Positions 20,024 to 30,005 of a stretch of 64,000 bases of DNA are shown here, one piece after another. Made by a program: the position numbers and the translations under genes. The stretch comes from Euphorbia lathyris (taxonomy: Eukaryota > Streptophyta > Magnoliopsida > Malpighiales > Euphorbiaceae). The notes beneath the pieces are model-generated. The model searched no databases. It saw only the letters and a list, made by a program, of their open reading frames with translations, and had not been told where the DNA came from. Location of the stretch: the NCBI RefSeq assembly GCF_963576675.1, contig NC_088918.1, positions 43,557,501 to 43,621,500 on the forward strand. The letters run 5' to 3'. Positions within the stretch are counted from its first letter, which is position 1; the number at the start of each line of letters is the position of its first letter.

Positions 20024-22400
20024 CATGCCTAGATAAAAGAGAGTTGCACACAAAACTCCAGCAACTTCAGCTGATAGATTACGGGTCCAGTATGGAGCAC
20101 CCTTTGATATCTAGTCGGATGCGGAAGGAAGATGATATATGCACTTTTCGGATTCCAAAATCGAATTCACCAACATGCCTTTCTTGGATTTTCAAACGGT
20201 GAGTGATTTTTCCTTTTCCGAAAGGATTAATGAATTTTTAAGCGTTCTTGGTTGGGAGCATTTTGCTAGTATGAATTTCCCTCATAGTGAAACAAATATT
20301 ATCAAGTTTTTGGTAACTTTGGCCTATGACAAGAGAAATGGTAGAATTTCCTTTAGAAATTTGGTTAGGAGTTTTGATGTTGGCTTGAGGAGATGGGTAG
20401 ATGGTTTGGATTCCCTATGCAAAAATTTTATGCTAAGCCTAAGAATTTTCAAACCAACCCGGTTTGGAGATCTTTGACGGATTTGGATATTTTTCGTCCA
20501 AAAAATACTTCAAGCAAATTAATTAAGGATAATTGTGTTTTCTATTTTCACAAGTTTTTATCCTATTCTCTTTTTAGAAGAGTCGAAGGGTCAAAGGTTC
20601 AAAGTCGGGATGTGTTGGTCCCGTGTAATTAGTTCCAAGGGGGGGGGTTAGGAACTAATGTAACTTTTTCGTTTTAATTATGCTGACTTAAAATAATTCT
20701 TTGATTTTCACAACTCAGTTTTGGTCAGCACGGCCGAGTGAGACGTAAGACAGTTTTGGTCAGATATTGACTAGAGCTATTTTACTTGCGAGTTGGAAAA
20801 TAACACTTTTGTAGTCAGCTTCCAACTCAGCACTCTGATTTACTCAGTGTCAGCTTAAACAATTTATATACTGAGTAAATATAACAAGCAACACATACAG
20901 ATATATATTGAGAGAGAGTTAGAAATTACTCAGCATGACTTATCCTGGTTCGGCCTCTCCGCCTACGTCCAGTCCCCAGAATCCCTTCGGGCTTTTTCAA
21001 TCCAATACTGAGCTCTTTAAAGGTATAGCACAAACCGTTTACAAGGCATTTGAATATGCAAGAGTATCGTCCTCTATTCGTCTACTCAACTCCTACTAAG
21101 TGCAATAACCGAACACCTAGATTTCTCTACCGCTGAGTACTTAAAACCGAGTACTCAGCACCACTCTCACAATTTTACAATTGATACAAACTTGTTCTTT
21201 TTCAGACAAAGAACACTTTAGATGATTACAAAATCAAACTAGCTTTTACACAGAGATAGAAATTCGGTGTAAGATCTTTTTCTTGTTTTGATGTGCTTTT
21301 TATGTGTATGCTTTTTCTCTTGTATTTTCGGCCAAGGATCCAAGAAGTGTACTTGTCCTTTTATAGATGAAATCTGAAGCAGAAATGATTTGAATTTGGA
21401 ATTGTCCGTTGGATTCAAACGGATTTTTCTTGCGATATGTTCTGGTCAGCTTCAGATTTGCAGGCCAATCCTGTCGTCTGAATTCCGCAGGCACCAGGCT
21501 TGTCTTCTTCTCGCAAGTTTGTCTTCTAGTGCAGGTTTCGTCATTTAGCCAGCGGACATTTGACCCATGCATCTCGAAACTGTATCCATGCATAATTCCA
21601 AAGCTTCTGAATTGGTGCAGATCACTATCGGATCTTGTCTTTTAGCAAACGGATCATTAGTGCTGTCCTTAAAATCATTCAGCATGACTTTGATAGTCGT
21701 TGTCTTTGATTGTTGCCAATTTCGATACTGAGTTGCCTTTCACTCAGCTTCGTTCTGCAAGATATAGTTCCGAAGAAGACTTCTCTTCTTTTATGCTGAG
21801 TTGCTTTTCACTCAGCTTCTGAGACCAGCTTCATTTGTAAGCTTCGGTTCTGAAGAAGACTTTCCTTCTTTCGTACTGAGTTATTCTTTACTCAGCCCGC
21901 GTTATGTTGTAATGCTGACTATGTTCTGTCTTATAACTATTCTTATACTTAACATTGAACAAACGCATTAGTACAATTAAATTAAAGCACTTAAATTTAA
22001 TTGTCTTAATCATGGATTAACTTAAATAATTTTGTCAAATCAAAATCATGTTGGAAAGGTGTTTCAACAGGATGTGTTTGTGTTGGATTGTATTTTTAAG
22101 GGTTTGGTGATTGATAGTATTGGGATGATTTTTGATAATTTGCACCGAGCTTCTGTTTCCACCAATAGGCAAGTTCCTATGGGTAATTTAATTACCAGAA
22201 TTGTTTTGGGAGCAATGGGTGATTTGGCAGATTTCCAACCACTCCCTAATAATTATGGTTTTCCTCTCTTGGATCATGTCGCACTTCAAATGGCCAATTT
22301 AGTGCTTAAGCAAGGATCACCTAAATTTAGGTCGTATGAGGCTAGAACTAGAAGTTTATTTGCTAGTTTTCCTTATTTTACTGCGTGTTCACTACACTAA
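20024..22400 (+). pseudogene. Athila-type gypsy ORF1 (gag-region protein), split by a solo LTR
   Basis: The left part is in two frames, 20139-20477 and 20393-20612; the right part is 22070-22400. A possible start at 20024 (MPR) meets TAA at codon four. The left part has INEFLSVLGWEHF and IIKFLVTLAYDKRNGRISF; the right part has MGNLITRIVLGAMGDLADF. This order (GW..F, then FL.TL, then a G-I-T-RI block) fits the Arabidopsis retrotransposon ORF-1/Athila family, though I judge this by eye. A frameshift lies near 20415. The reading frame agrees on both sides of the LTR once one copy of the GGATG duplication is discounted, so the LTR landed inside an existing ORF. Confidence 0.6.
20613..22069 (-). 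mobile_element. solo LTR of the SIRE family with GGATG target duplication
   Basis: 1457 bp with TGTTGG...CAACA termini, flanked by perfect GGATG at 20608-20612 and 22070-22074. No internal element sequence, primer-binding site or polypurine tract adjoins it, so it is a solo LTR left by LTR-LTR recombination. Its last 155 bp match 294-451, the 3' LTR of the outer SIRE element, and its orientation is minus. A run of G at 20641 corresponds to the C-run at 250 on the other strand. Confidence 0.92.
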
Positions 22401-22870
22401 AATCAACTTTATTATGTCTAGTGATTATGGTAACTGTTCCAATCTTAACTCAATCCCTGTGGAAATGACATTTGGATTTACCCAACTACAATAGACCTAG
22501 TATACTTGCTAGTGTCCAGAATCAAGAGACCATTGTCCAATCCATATAGTCCATAGTCTACACATGCACAATGCACGCACATCTCTCTCAGCTGTGAATC
22601 TCTTCAACTCGTCATTGACCCACCATCCCACTCACAATAGATATTCGAATTCTTTTATTATTTTTATTTACTAATGGTTAGAAACCGAAAAAGGTGAACC
22701 GACCGAAATAATTGGTTAAATGATTAACGTTTAACTGAATTTAGTGGACTAGTGTACAGTTAGTGTTTTCAGAAAACCGATTAAATGGTTAACTGGCCGA
22801 ATTAACCTTAATGGACTGGTTAACTGACCACGTGCATCCCTAGCAGTACATATACTCTTACTTAGATGCA
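22401..22870. other. intergenic or element-derived sequence, no gene seen
   Basis: Downstream of the Athila-like ORF. I find no open frame, repeat or terminal motif that I can support. It ends where a gypsy reverse-transcriptase fragment becomes readable, so it may be decayed gypsy internal sequence. Confidence 0.3.
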
Positions 22871-22871
22871 T

Positions 22872-23107
22872 CATTGGGCTACATCGAATTTAGATGGATT
22901 TGGTAGAAGTAGAGAAAACAGATTTCATAAACACATTAAGTGATGTAGTGTTACAAGGTCATGTTATTTGGTCTTAAAACTGTGAGGCCAACATATCAAA
23001 GGCCGATGAATACCATCTTTAAAGACCAAATAAGTAAGAACGTGGAAGTTTATATAGATGACCATCAACAATACTTGTGAAGAAAATCTTAGTTGTATAG
23101 AATAAAT
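22872..23107 (+). pseudogene. Ty3/gypsy reverse transcriptase fragment
   Basis: A short piece translates, with a frame change, to motifs of the gypsy RT core: LDASLGY (22876), then MDLVEVEKTDFI and, in the frame from 22961 to 23080, MLFGLKTVRPTYQR, FKDQISKNVEVYIDD. These correspond to the family's D-A-x-x-G-Y, F-G-L-x-N-A-x-x-T-Y-Q and Y-V/I-D-D blocks in order. YIDD is the catalytic motif. A frame change follows at once, then LVKKI. It is too short to function and is probably part of the same old gypsy insertion as the Athila-like ORF1. Confidence 0.7.
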
Positions 23108-24642
23108 GCAAAAGATAATTTAGAGTAAAGAGGCAGTGAATGCTTTTTTTACCCTATTTACAAACAAAATGGATGATTCGTACTCCCGGATAATTACGGG
23201 GCACATGTTAGTACATGAGATGAAATAACCTTCTCCATGCTAGGGTATTCTCGAGAATTGTATAAGTCTCTGTCAGTCTTAAAATCATTAGGTATAACTT
23301 GTAAGGAGTGTTTGGCTGTAGCTTCTTTATAAGCCCATATATCTTTGTCGAGTTCTTCCATCTTGCATTGGATATTTCAATCATATTCTTATTCAAGTTT
23401 TATAGGCAGTGTGATTCACTCTTATATCGAAAGATTTCATCCTTTTTAGGTTTCTTTCCTAACTACATGGTAGAAAAATTAGTCCACTTAGAATATGACT
23501 TTTTATTTTCTATATAAAGATAACAGGACCTTCAAGATACAATTTATATTATATAAATTTTATTTTTTCTATTTGTTATTTAGAAATACTTCTCATTAGC
23601 AAATATCAGCATAAGCATCGGAGTGTCTCCGATTGATCAGTTGGTGCGCCTTTTGTTTTACAAATCAAATAAAATTAATTTGTTCATTTTTGTATATGAT
23701 TTTATATTATCAATGTATTTTTTAGTAATATTTTCTCAAATTTGCTATTTATTTAGAGTAAGATATTGGTCTAGTATTAAAGTAAATAATTCTAATTTAA
23801 GGGTATAAAATAAAAAATAAATAGAGATTTAAGAGAGAAAAATTAAGAACAAAATAGTTATTTTAATAATTGCATTGATGTTAAGTTTAATTAAAGGAGT
23901 GATTTGGAAGAAATACATGCAAGGTTAGTTACATATTACTCATGAATCATGATTGAGTACCATTATCCAATATTTTAAAAAGAATTTATTAAAATGTCAG
24001 ATATTTAAAAAATAAAACTGCTTATAACCATGAAACTCCATGATGATTTTGCAGCATCTTATCGATGGAGTTCTATCTTAAAACTTTTTGAATCACTTGC
24101 CTCCACTCCCAACATCACGATTAAATTTAATACCATCTGTCATTGCGCAAACATAATTAATCCTCCTATCATTGTCTCATTACCAGTACTTTCATCTGAT
24201 GAACTCAGTTTTTAATTATTTGATTCTTCTAATCTTCAAAATTGCATCCCCTGCTTCTCATTCCACTACATTCAAATTTTTGCTTTGTTTGAATCTGTCT
24301 TTCAGAAACAAATTGATGTGTATGCTATTCTTAAATAATTGATGTTTGATCTAACAAGAAGCAACCATGTCTTTGAATGCTTTCAAAAACTTCTTCCCCT
24401 TCCTTTTCTTATGCTTTTCATAATCAGAGAATGAAAAACCAAATATGAGAAATGAGACCGTTGAAATCTTACAAAAATAACTGATATTGAAAAAGATTAA
24501 AGAATTTACATATGTGGAAAATGACACAGGTTTCTTATTTTATATAAAGTAAACAAAAACAACCTGAAAAATCACAGATTTTGTACATATGCATATCCAA
24601 GAATGACATTTTGAACTATATAAAAACAATAAAAAAGAAAAA
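23108..24642. other. AT-rich intergenic sequence, 3' side of the calmodulin-like gene
   Basis: No convincing gene. The longest local frame (24030-24215, plus, 61 codons) has no recognisable domain. The last 200 bp before 24643 lie on the 3' side of the minus-strand CML gene and should hold its 3' untranslated region and polyadenylation signal; A/T-rich candidates are present but none stands out. Confidence 0.4.
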
Positions 24643-25236
24643 TCAAGAACTTCGAAAAAGAACGCTGCGCATCATATCCTTGAACTCAGAGAAATCAACG
24701 CGTCCATCATGATTCCGATCAACTGAACAAATCATTTGCTGGACTCTGTCTATCTCCGTCGCTTCAGGCATTCCCAATTTGCTCAACACCACCTGTAATT
24801 CATGTGCCGATATGAATCCATCCCCGTCTTCGTCAAAAACCTTGAACGCCTCCGTCAGATCCGACTCTTCTTGCTCAATCCCGTCTTCGGTCGCTTGTTC
24901 GTAACCGAAGAAGGCGGCGTCAAGCGATTGATGCAATGCTACGAAATCTTCAAAATCTAGGCCGTCTTCCCCGGCCCTAATGTGACCTCTGATTGTGGAT
25001 TCTAGCTCCTTGAAGTCTGCATCCAGCCCCAGAAGGCTAAGCGCTTGGCTCAGATCTTCCACAGTTATCGTTCCGTCCCCATTTTTATCGAACAGATAGA
25101 AAATGCGGCGGAGACGCAAGGAATTCAGGCTTGGGCTTCGGAGGCGGAAAGAGGAGGATGAAGATGAAATTCTGTTAAGTACTGCTGTCTTGATTGCAGA
25201 GGGGGCTACTGCTGCTGCTGCTGCTTCAACTTCCAT
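24643..25236 (-). CDS. CML42/43: Calmodulin-like calcium sensor, CML42/CML43 type
   Basis: An intact single-exon gene of 197 codons. After an Ala-rich start it has the SSSFRLRSPSLNSLRLRRIF signature typical of CML42/43. EF-hand 1 is at residues 50-61 (DKNGDGTITVED) with Asp instead of the usual Glu at loop position 12. The second hand near 88-99 is degenerate. EF-hand 3 (135-146, DEDGDGFISAHE) and EF-hand 4 (173-184, DRNHDGRVDFSE) have all calcium ligands. CML proteins are cytosolic or nuclear calcium sensors that change shape on binding Ca2+ and bind targets in stress and development. I chose the ATG at 25236 rather than an in-frame one at 25362, because a TATA box overlaps the upstream ATG and the upstream residues do not resemble the family. 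CML42 and CML43 cannot be told apart by eye. Confidence 0.93.
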   Translation of the reverse strand: MEVEAAAAAVAPSAIKTAVLNRISSSSSSFRLRSPSLNSLRLRRIFYLFDKNGDGTITVEDLSQALSLLGLDADFKELESTIRGHIRAGEDGLDFEDFVALHQSLDAAFFGYEQATEDGIEQEESDLTEAFKVFDEDGDGFISAHELQVVLSKLGMPEATEIDRVQQMICSVDRNHDGRVDFSEFKDMMRSVLFRSS

Positions 25237-25351
25237 GGTCGTCTTATATATTCTCGTTGTTGCAGCAGCTAGCCGGAGAGATAAGTACTTGAGGCGGTTC
25301 GGAGAGGCACAGGTATGAATGAATATGGATGATGGAAACAATTGCTCTAAC

Positions 25352-25359
25352 TTTTTATA
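25352..25359 (-). promoter_or_regulatory. TATA box of the CML gene
   Basis: TATAAAA on the minus strand about 115 bp upstream of the chosen start codon, leaving room for a leader of about 80-90 bases. The rest of the upstream region to 25580 is AT-rich and is cut short by the LINE, so the promoter may have LINE-derived upstream sequence. Confidence 0.55.
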
Positions 25360-25599
25360 CAATTTCTCTCATTCTTTTTTTGGATAATATATGAGATCAA
25401 GAGTGCTTCGTGGGTTTCACAAACTTTGACCTCTAATTTATTCATATGATTCCTTCAAAATTAGTGGGTTTGACTTTTATTTAACCTTACACGCCTTTGA
25501 ATTATTATTTCTTTCTATTTATTAATGATAAATTTTATATTTCAATATTCTAATCTCTATGTATATTGTATAATGAAGGAAGCAAATTGGTGTGATTAT

Positions 25600-26292
25600 G
25601 GATATTCTTACCAACTTTTGCTTTGCTTCTGGTCAAAAGCTTAACATCAAAAGTCTATGATGTTGTGCTATAATAATATGGACCAAAGAGTCTGTAAGAA
25701 AATGAGTGAGATTTCCGATATCCCTCTAACCAAGGCTTTTGGTAACTATCTGGGGATTTCTCTCCATAGTGATAGAGTTTCGAAAGCTTCTTTTAAAGAT
25801 ATCTTTGATAAAACTAATAAGAAGTGTGCTAATTGGAAAGCTAAATCCCTTTCTCTGGTGAGACGGCTTACCTTGATCCAATCGGTGAACTGTGCTGCTC
25901 CCAATCACTTAATGCAAGCTTGTAAGCTGCCGGAACCTGTTCTTAATGGCCTTGATAAAATCAATCGTCGGTTCCTGTGGGGGAACTCGGAAGAGGGGAA
26001 TAAAGTTCATCTGATTCCTTGGAAGGAAGTCTGCCAACCTAAAGATATGGGAGGTTTAGGGATTAGACAAGCTAGAGACAATAATAAAGTTCAGTTAATG
26101 AAACTTCTTTGGAGAATGTGGCAATCCCTGTCGGCTCTATGGGTTCGGTTATTGTGTGGTAAATACAGAAAAGATAAGGTTTTTGGGGGCCCAAAAGAGA
26201 GAGCTCTCAATTGTTCCTTGGAACGACACCTGGCTGGGGATGAAGCGTTTATTAGAGGTGTGTACTTCGCCACCGCCTCTGGAGATTCGTAA
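25600..26292 (+). pseudogene. LINE reverse transcriptase, C-terminal part
   Basis: The frame from 25657 to 26292, readable upstream to about 25600, contains the plant LINE signatures FGNYLGISL, NWKAKSLSLVRRLTLIQSV, FLWGNSEEGNKVHLIPWKEVC and GGLGIRQARDNN, with the thumb and connection region that follows the RT core. The catalytic YxDD core itself lies upstream and is missing. The frame is overtaken near 26200 by the next frame, a one-base shift. It cannot encode an active enzyme. Confidence 0.85.
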
Positions 26293-27470
26293 TTGGAGTA
26301 TTGCTGATGTGGTGGACTCGGCGGGTGATTGGATTTGGTCGAATTTTGAGGCCTACCTAAATCTGGAAACGCTCCTGAAGATTAGGGGAGTTAAAGTGAG
26401 CAGTAAGGAGGAAGATGGGGATATTCACTGTTGGTCCCTTACGAATAACGGGGTCTATTCTTGTAAATCAGCGTTTGAGGCGTTCTATATCAACTTGGAT
26501 TCTCCTCCTTCAGTCGCTTGGAAGAACATTTGGGCCTTGAAGGTTCCCTATCGCATTAGGAGTTTCCAGTGGCTTGGTGCTAAAGACAGGTTGCTTACGA
26601 ACATGGAAAGGAAAAGATGCCATTTAGTGGAGGCTGATACTTGTAGTAGATGCAGAGTCCAGACTGAAACTACCTGCCATGCTCTTAGAGATTGTGTGAA
26701 GAGCATAAATGTGTGGAGGGAAATTCTTCCGGGTCATTTGCTACCTAATTTCTTGGCCTATCCTGGTCATGATTGGTTTATAGATGGAGTTAAGGGTTTG
26801 TTATTGCCTGAGCTGGAGCGTGGTGCTATTCTCTTTGTCGATGTCTGTCACCAGCTTTGGCAGTGGAGGAATATTGATATCTTTGGAGAAGGAGCAATTA
26901 TCTTTCCTAATTTACTTGTTTTTTCTCAAACAAAATTAATACTATTATGAAGAACTTTAAGGAGGAGAGTTTATCTAACACTAGCCAGAGGAATATGGTT
27001 CATTTTATTGGGTTGGAGCAGACTTGGTGAAGGGACTGTGAAGTTAAATACTGATAGCTCCTGTCTGTCGGATGGCAGGATTGCGATTGGTGGGGTCTTG
27101 AGAGACGCTGGTGGTGCTTGGGTGTCTGGCTTTGCTCAGAACCTAGGAGTGGGTTCTTCCTTCACTGCTGAGCTCTGGGAAATCTTCTCTGGGCTTAGGC
27201 TCGCCAAAAGTCTGGGTTTAAAAAGTCTACTTGTCGAATCTGACAACCTAGAAGCAGTTAAAATTATCTCTGAAAATAAAGCTTTATGTTTGAGTAGCCA
27301 ATTATGTTCTTCCTTCGACTCCATCAACTTTGGACATGTCTTCAAGGAGTAGAACAGGGTTGCTGACCGCCTTGCTGCTGAGGGCCATGTGAGGATGTTA
27401 GGAGTCTCTACATTCTCGTCGCCTCCGGACTTCCTTTTTTCTATGCTTTCTGATGATCGAGTTAGGGTTA
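26156..27470 (+). pseudogene. LINE zf-RVT region and RNase H
   Basis: The frame from 26156 to 26950 includes VYSCKSAFEAFY, WALKVPYRIRSFQWL and a Cys/His cluster (CSRCRVQTETTCHALRDC), the zf-RVT zinc-binding region of plant LINEs. After a break the frame 27008-27352 encodes RNase H: LNTDSS (Asp), FTAELWE (Glu) and VESDNLEA (Asp) supply three acidic catalytic positions. A stop at 27350 falls before the final NRVADRLAAEGH segment, which is still readable to about 27390. Two or more disabling changes make this non-functional. Confidence 0.8.
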
Positions 27471-27580
27471 GCTTTCCCAGGCTAATCCCGGGTTAGTTTT
27501 TTGGTTGTTTTCTTTGTTTTTTTCTTTCCTTTGCCTACAAAAAAAAAATAACTCTCATAAACTACCATTCAACTTCTAAA

Positions 27581-27853
27581 TCTATATATAACGATAGAGA
27601 TGGGGTGTCACTTCCTCATTTTTTTTACTGATAAAAAATATAATATAATATAATATAATATATAATATATTAATTTTAATTATATTATTATATTTATCTA
27701 TAAAACGATTATTTAAAGTAAATATAAAAATAAAATAATAATATTTAATTTATATAGCACCTTTATATCATTAATTGTAATTATTAGATTATATTTTTTG
27801 TTAATATTTATATGTTAAGATGAATCCGTGCATCGCACGGACCAAAAACTAGT
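27581..27853 (+). mobile_element. small non-autonomous Helitron-like element
   Basis: The 3' end has the Helitron layout: hairpin CCGTGC-ATC-GCACGG (27827-27841), then 8 bases, then CTAG followed by T (27850-27854). The 5' end is assigned to TCTATATATAACGATAGAGA at 27581, preceded by A, giving the expected A^TC...CTAG^T insertion. No terminal inverted repeats or duplication are expected for this group. The interior is very AT-rich with no gene. The 5' boundary is less sure than the 3' end. Confidence 0.6.
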
Positions 27854-27865
27854 TTAATATAAAAG

Positions 27866-28432
27866 CTTAATTGTACATCGCTCGCATAAAATGTTCAATT
27901 AACCTCTTAAACTTACGTAAAATATAATTAATTAATCTTTCGGTTGCAAAATAAGTAAGTTGCATGTGGAAAATGTGTTGCACATACCTTAGAATGTTAT
28001 TACATAATTCACATAATAAATTTAAAAAAAAAAAGCTCTTACTTTCTCAAAGGTAAAACTTATCCTTTTTAATATTAGAATCGCATATCCAACCTTGGTC
28101 GTTTTACTTTTTTTAAGATGCGTGCAATACATATTCCATATTTAACTTACTTTTTTGTAACTGAATGATTAATTGAGAGTTTACTTATGACTAGGGAGGT
28201 CATGTGTTCAAATCACATGGGTTGGAGTGGAGATTTTTATTTTATTTAATGTAAGTGTAATTGTGCAACCTTTGAAAAAAAACTTGGTGATTAATTTATT
28301 ACATTTTACGCAATTTCAGGAGGCTAATTGGAAACTTTATGCAAGTTGAGGGGGCTATCGGTACACTTTGAAAGTTCAGGGGGTCAATCAAGCTTTTTTG
28401 ACAAGTTCAATGGGCAAACGATGTATTAAGCC
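27866..28432. mobile_element. MULE-like MITE with 10-bp target duplication
   Basis: Imperfect terminal inverted repeats: GCTTAATTGTACATCG at the left against GGCTTAATACATCGTTTGCC at the right (reverse complement). The flanks TAATATAAAA at 27856-27865 and 28433-28442 are a perfect 10-bp duplication, in the 9-11 bp range of Mutator-like elements. No coding capacity. The left end lies 12 bp from the Helitron-like 3' terminus. Confidence 0.75.
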
Positions 28433-28442
28433 TAATATAAAA

Positions 28443-30005
28443 GTCACTTAACTATACAATTTCTAACACTATAGCTATTAAAATCAGGAAAAAAAAACAT
28501 AAGAACAAAAAAGCGCGAAAAATGAAAAACGCAAAAAAAAAAGAGAAAGGGAAAGAACAGGAAAAATGGTAAAATTGCAAAAAAAAAGATAAAATTGTGA
28601 ATTATGCGAAATAGAGAAAAATATAGAGAAGAAAAATTGTGTGATACAATATGGAATTAAGACCTGGACACGTGGACAATAGGGAGCTTTAGACATAAAG
28701 CATAACCACATATACACATGGACTAATAATGAGGCTGGATTTCAAAGATACGTTTCTAATTCCTATGTCACAACGTAAAGTGCGGAAAAAGGAAAGACAC
28801 ACGGTGTAAAAGCCAATCAGATGTCGACACATGGAAAGCTACTCAACGATATGTACATTTCAGTTTGTCGATAAATAAGTCAATTCTGAGATACCATAAG
28901 GTATTTAATCAATACGCATCTAAACTTTGCTTTCAAGTCTTCTTACTCTCTTCAGTAACATTCTGACTTAAGCATCGCAGAAGGGATGCCGGACTCCGAC
29001 CCCTCTCTAATAGTTTGCTCATTCTGTTCATGTGACTCTAGCCAGCTTGATCGTTGTATTCTGTAGATCGAAAGACATCATTTGGTACAGTGAACATGGA
29101 CCCTACTTTGTGCAAATGTTTCACCTAAATAGTTTTGTAGTTCAACCAGTTCTTCTGCCAATCACTAATATTCCAAGTACTTCGGCTACATATAATCGGG
29201 GCCTTATAGATGCTTGTAACAATACACTAGAACAGATGCACATCACGCAGCCTTGGATCAGAATATCGAGGCCTGCTTAGGATCTTTAGATCTCGAGCAG
29301 CGTCGATTTATGGATGGAATCACAAAGGAGCTCATATATAATATTGATAATAACCCAAATTATTCTAGAATAAGGAATAAAGGGAAAATAAATAGAAATA
29401 ATGGCAAACCATTATTCCTTATAAAAGTGGGATTTATGCATAATTAATATGGAATTAATGATAATTAATGTGGGATTAATGCAGGGGTGAATATGCAAAT
29501 AATCAAGAAAAAGGAAGGAGTCTCTAGCATTATGCCACGCCGCGTGGACCATGACGAGACACGCCATAGCAAGATACGCCCGATGAGAGCGAGTAATGAA
29601 AACCCGCCATAGTTTTCAACGAGAGCATACATACGCCTCGACGGTTCTAAGAATACCAAATGGCGCACTTATAACCATCCATGAAGGGGAATAAATACAA
29701 TTAAATGGCAATTAATAGCAATTAATAAAGTGATCACTATTGGCCAGGTGAACATGAGGAAGTTTCTTGAGACGGATCCATCTGGGGGTTTCTAAACCGT
29801 TATCAAGGAGAAACCTCCAACATTGATGATACTAACAACTCCATTAATACTGAAACCATCGAGTATAACTAAAGTAACATCAAAACTCACATTCAAGGAC
29901 AATAAAGGGGATTAATGCGATTGTTAGAGAATTGTATATAGATACCACAGCTTCCTGGGATCAAAGAAACACACACACACACACACATTATTCTAACCCT
30001 ATTTT
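28443..30005. other. purine-rich block and LTR-like debris, no intact gene
   Basis: 28484-28640 is an A/G-rich, low-complexity block. From about 28640 to 29050 there is LTR-like sequence including TGACTTAAGCATCGCAGA near 28965, a phrase common at the 3' ends of gypsy Tat/Retand-type LTRs. Further on are short frames (29032-29280, 29253-29447) with no domain I recognise, a CA microsatellite at about 29968-29990, and then a sharp junction to copia-2 gag at about 30006. Superfamily assignment is by texture only. Confidence 0.35.

Larger units (their letters stand above)
25585..27550 (+). mobile_element. 5'-truncated LINE (L1-type non-LTR retrotransposon)
   Basis: It begins inside the reverse transcriptase (FCFASGQKLNIK at about 25610), continues through the RT C-terminus, the zf-RVT region and a terminal RNase H, and ends with an A-rich tail at 27539-27549. 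Loss of the 5' part and a 3' A tail are typical of target-primed reverse transcription. I found no clear flanking duplication. Frameshifts and stops show it is old. It sits only about 230 bp upstream of the CML TATA box, head to head with that gene. Confidence 0.85.

Noticed and set aside
20613..22069. 5' LTR of the outer SIRE element
   Set aside because: It has its own perfect GGATG duplication and lies in an unrelated ORF, with gypsy-like sequence between it and SIRE gag, so it is an independent solo LTR.
24643..25362. Longer CML protein starting at 25362
   Set aside because: The extra 42 residues overlap the TATA box and do not resemble CML42/43 N-termini; the ATG at 25236 is preferred.
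29253..29447. Small ORF (MDQNIEACLGSLDLEQRRF) as a host gene
   Set aside because: Lies in LTR-like debris, overlaps another short frame, and has no recognisable domain.
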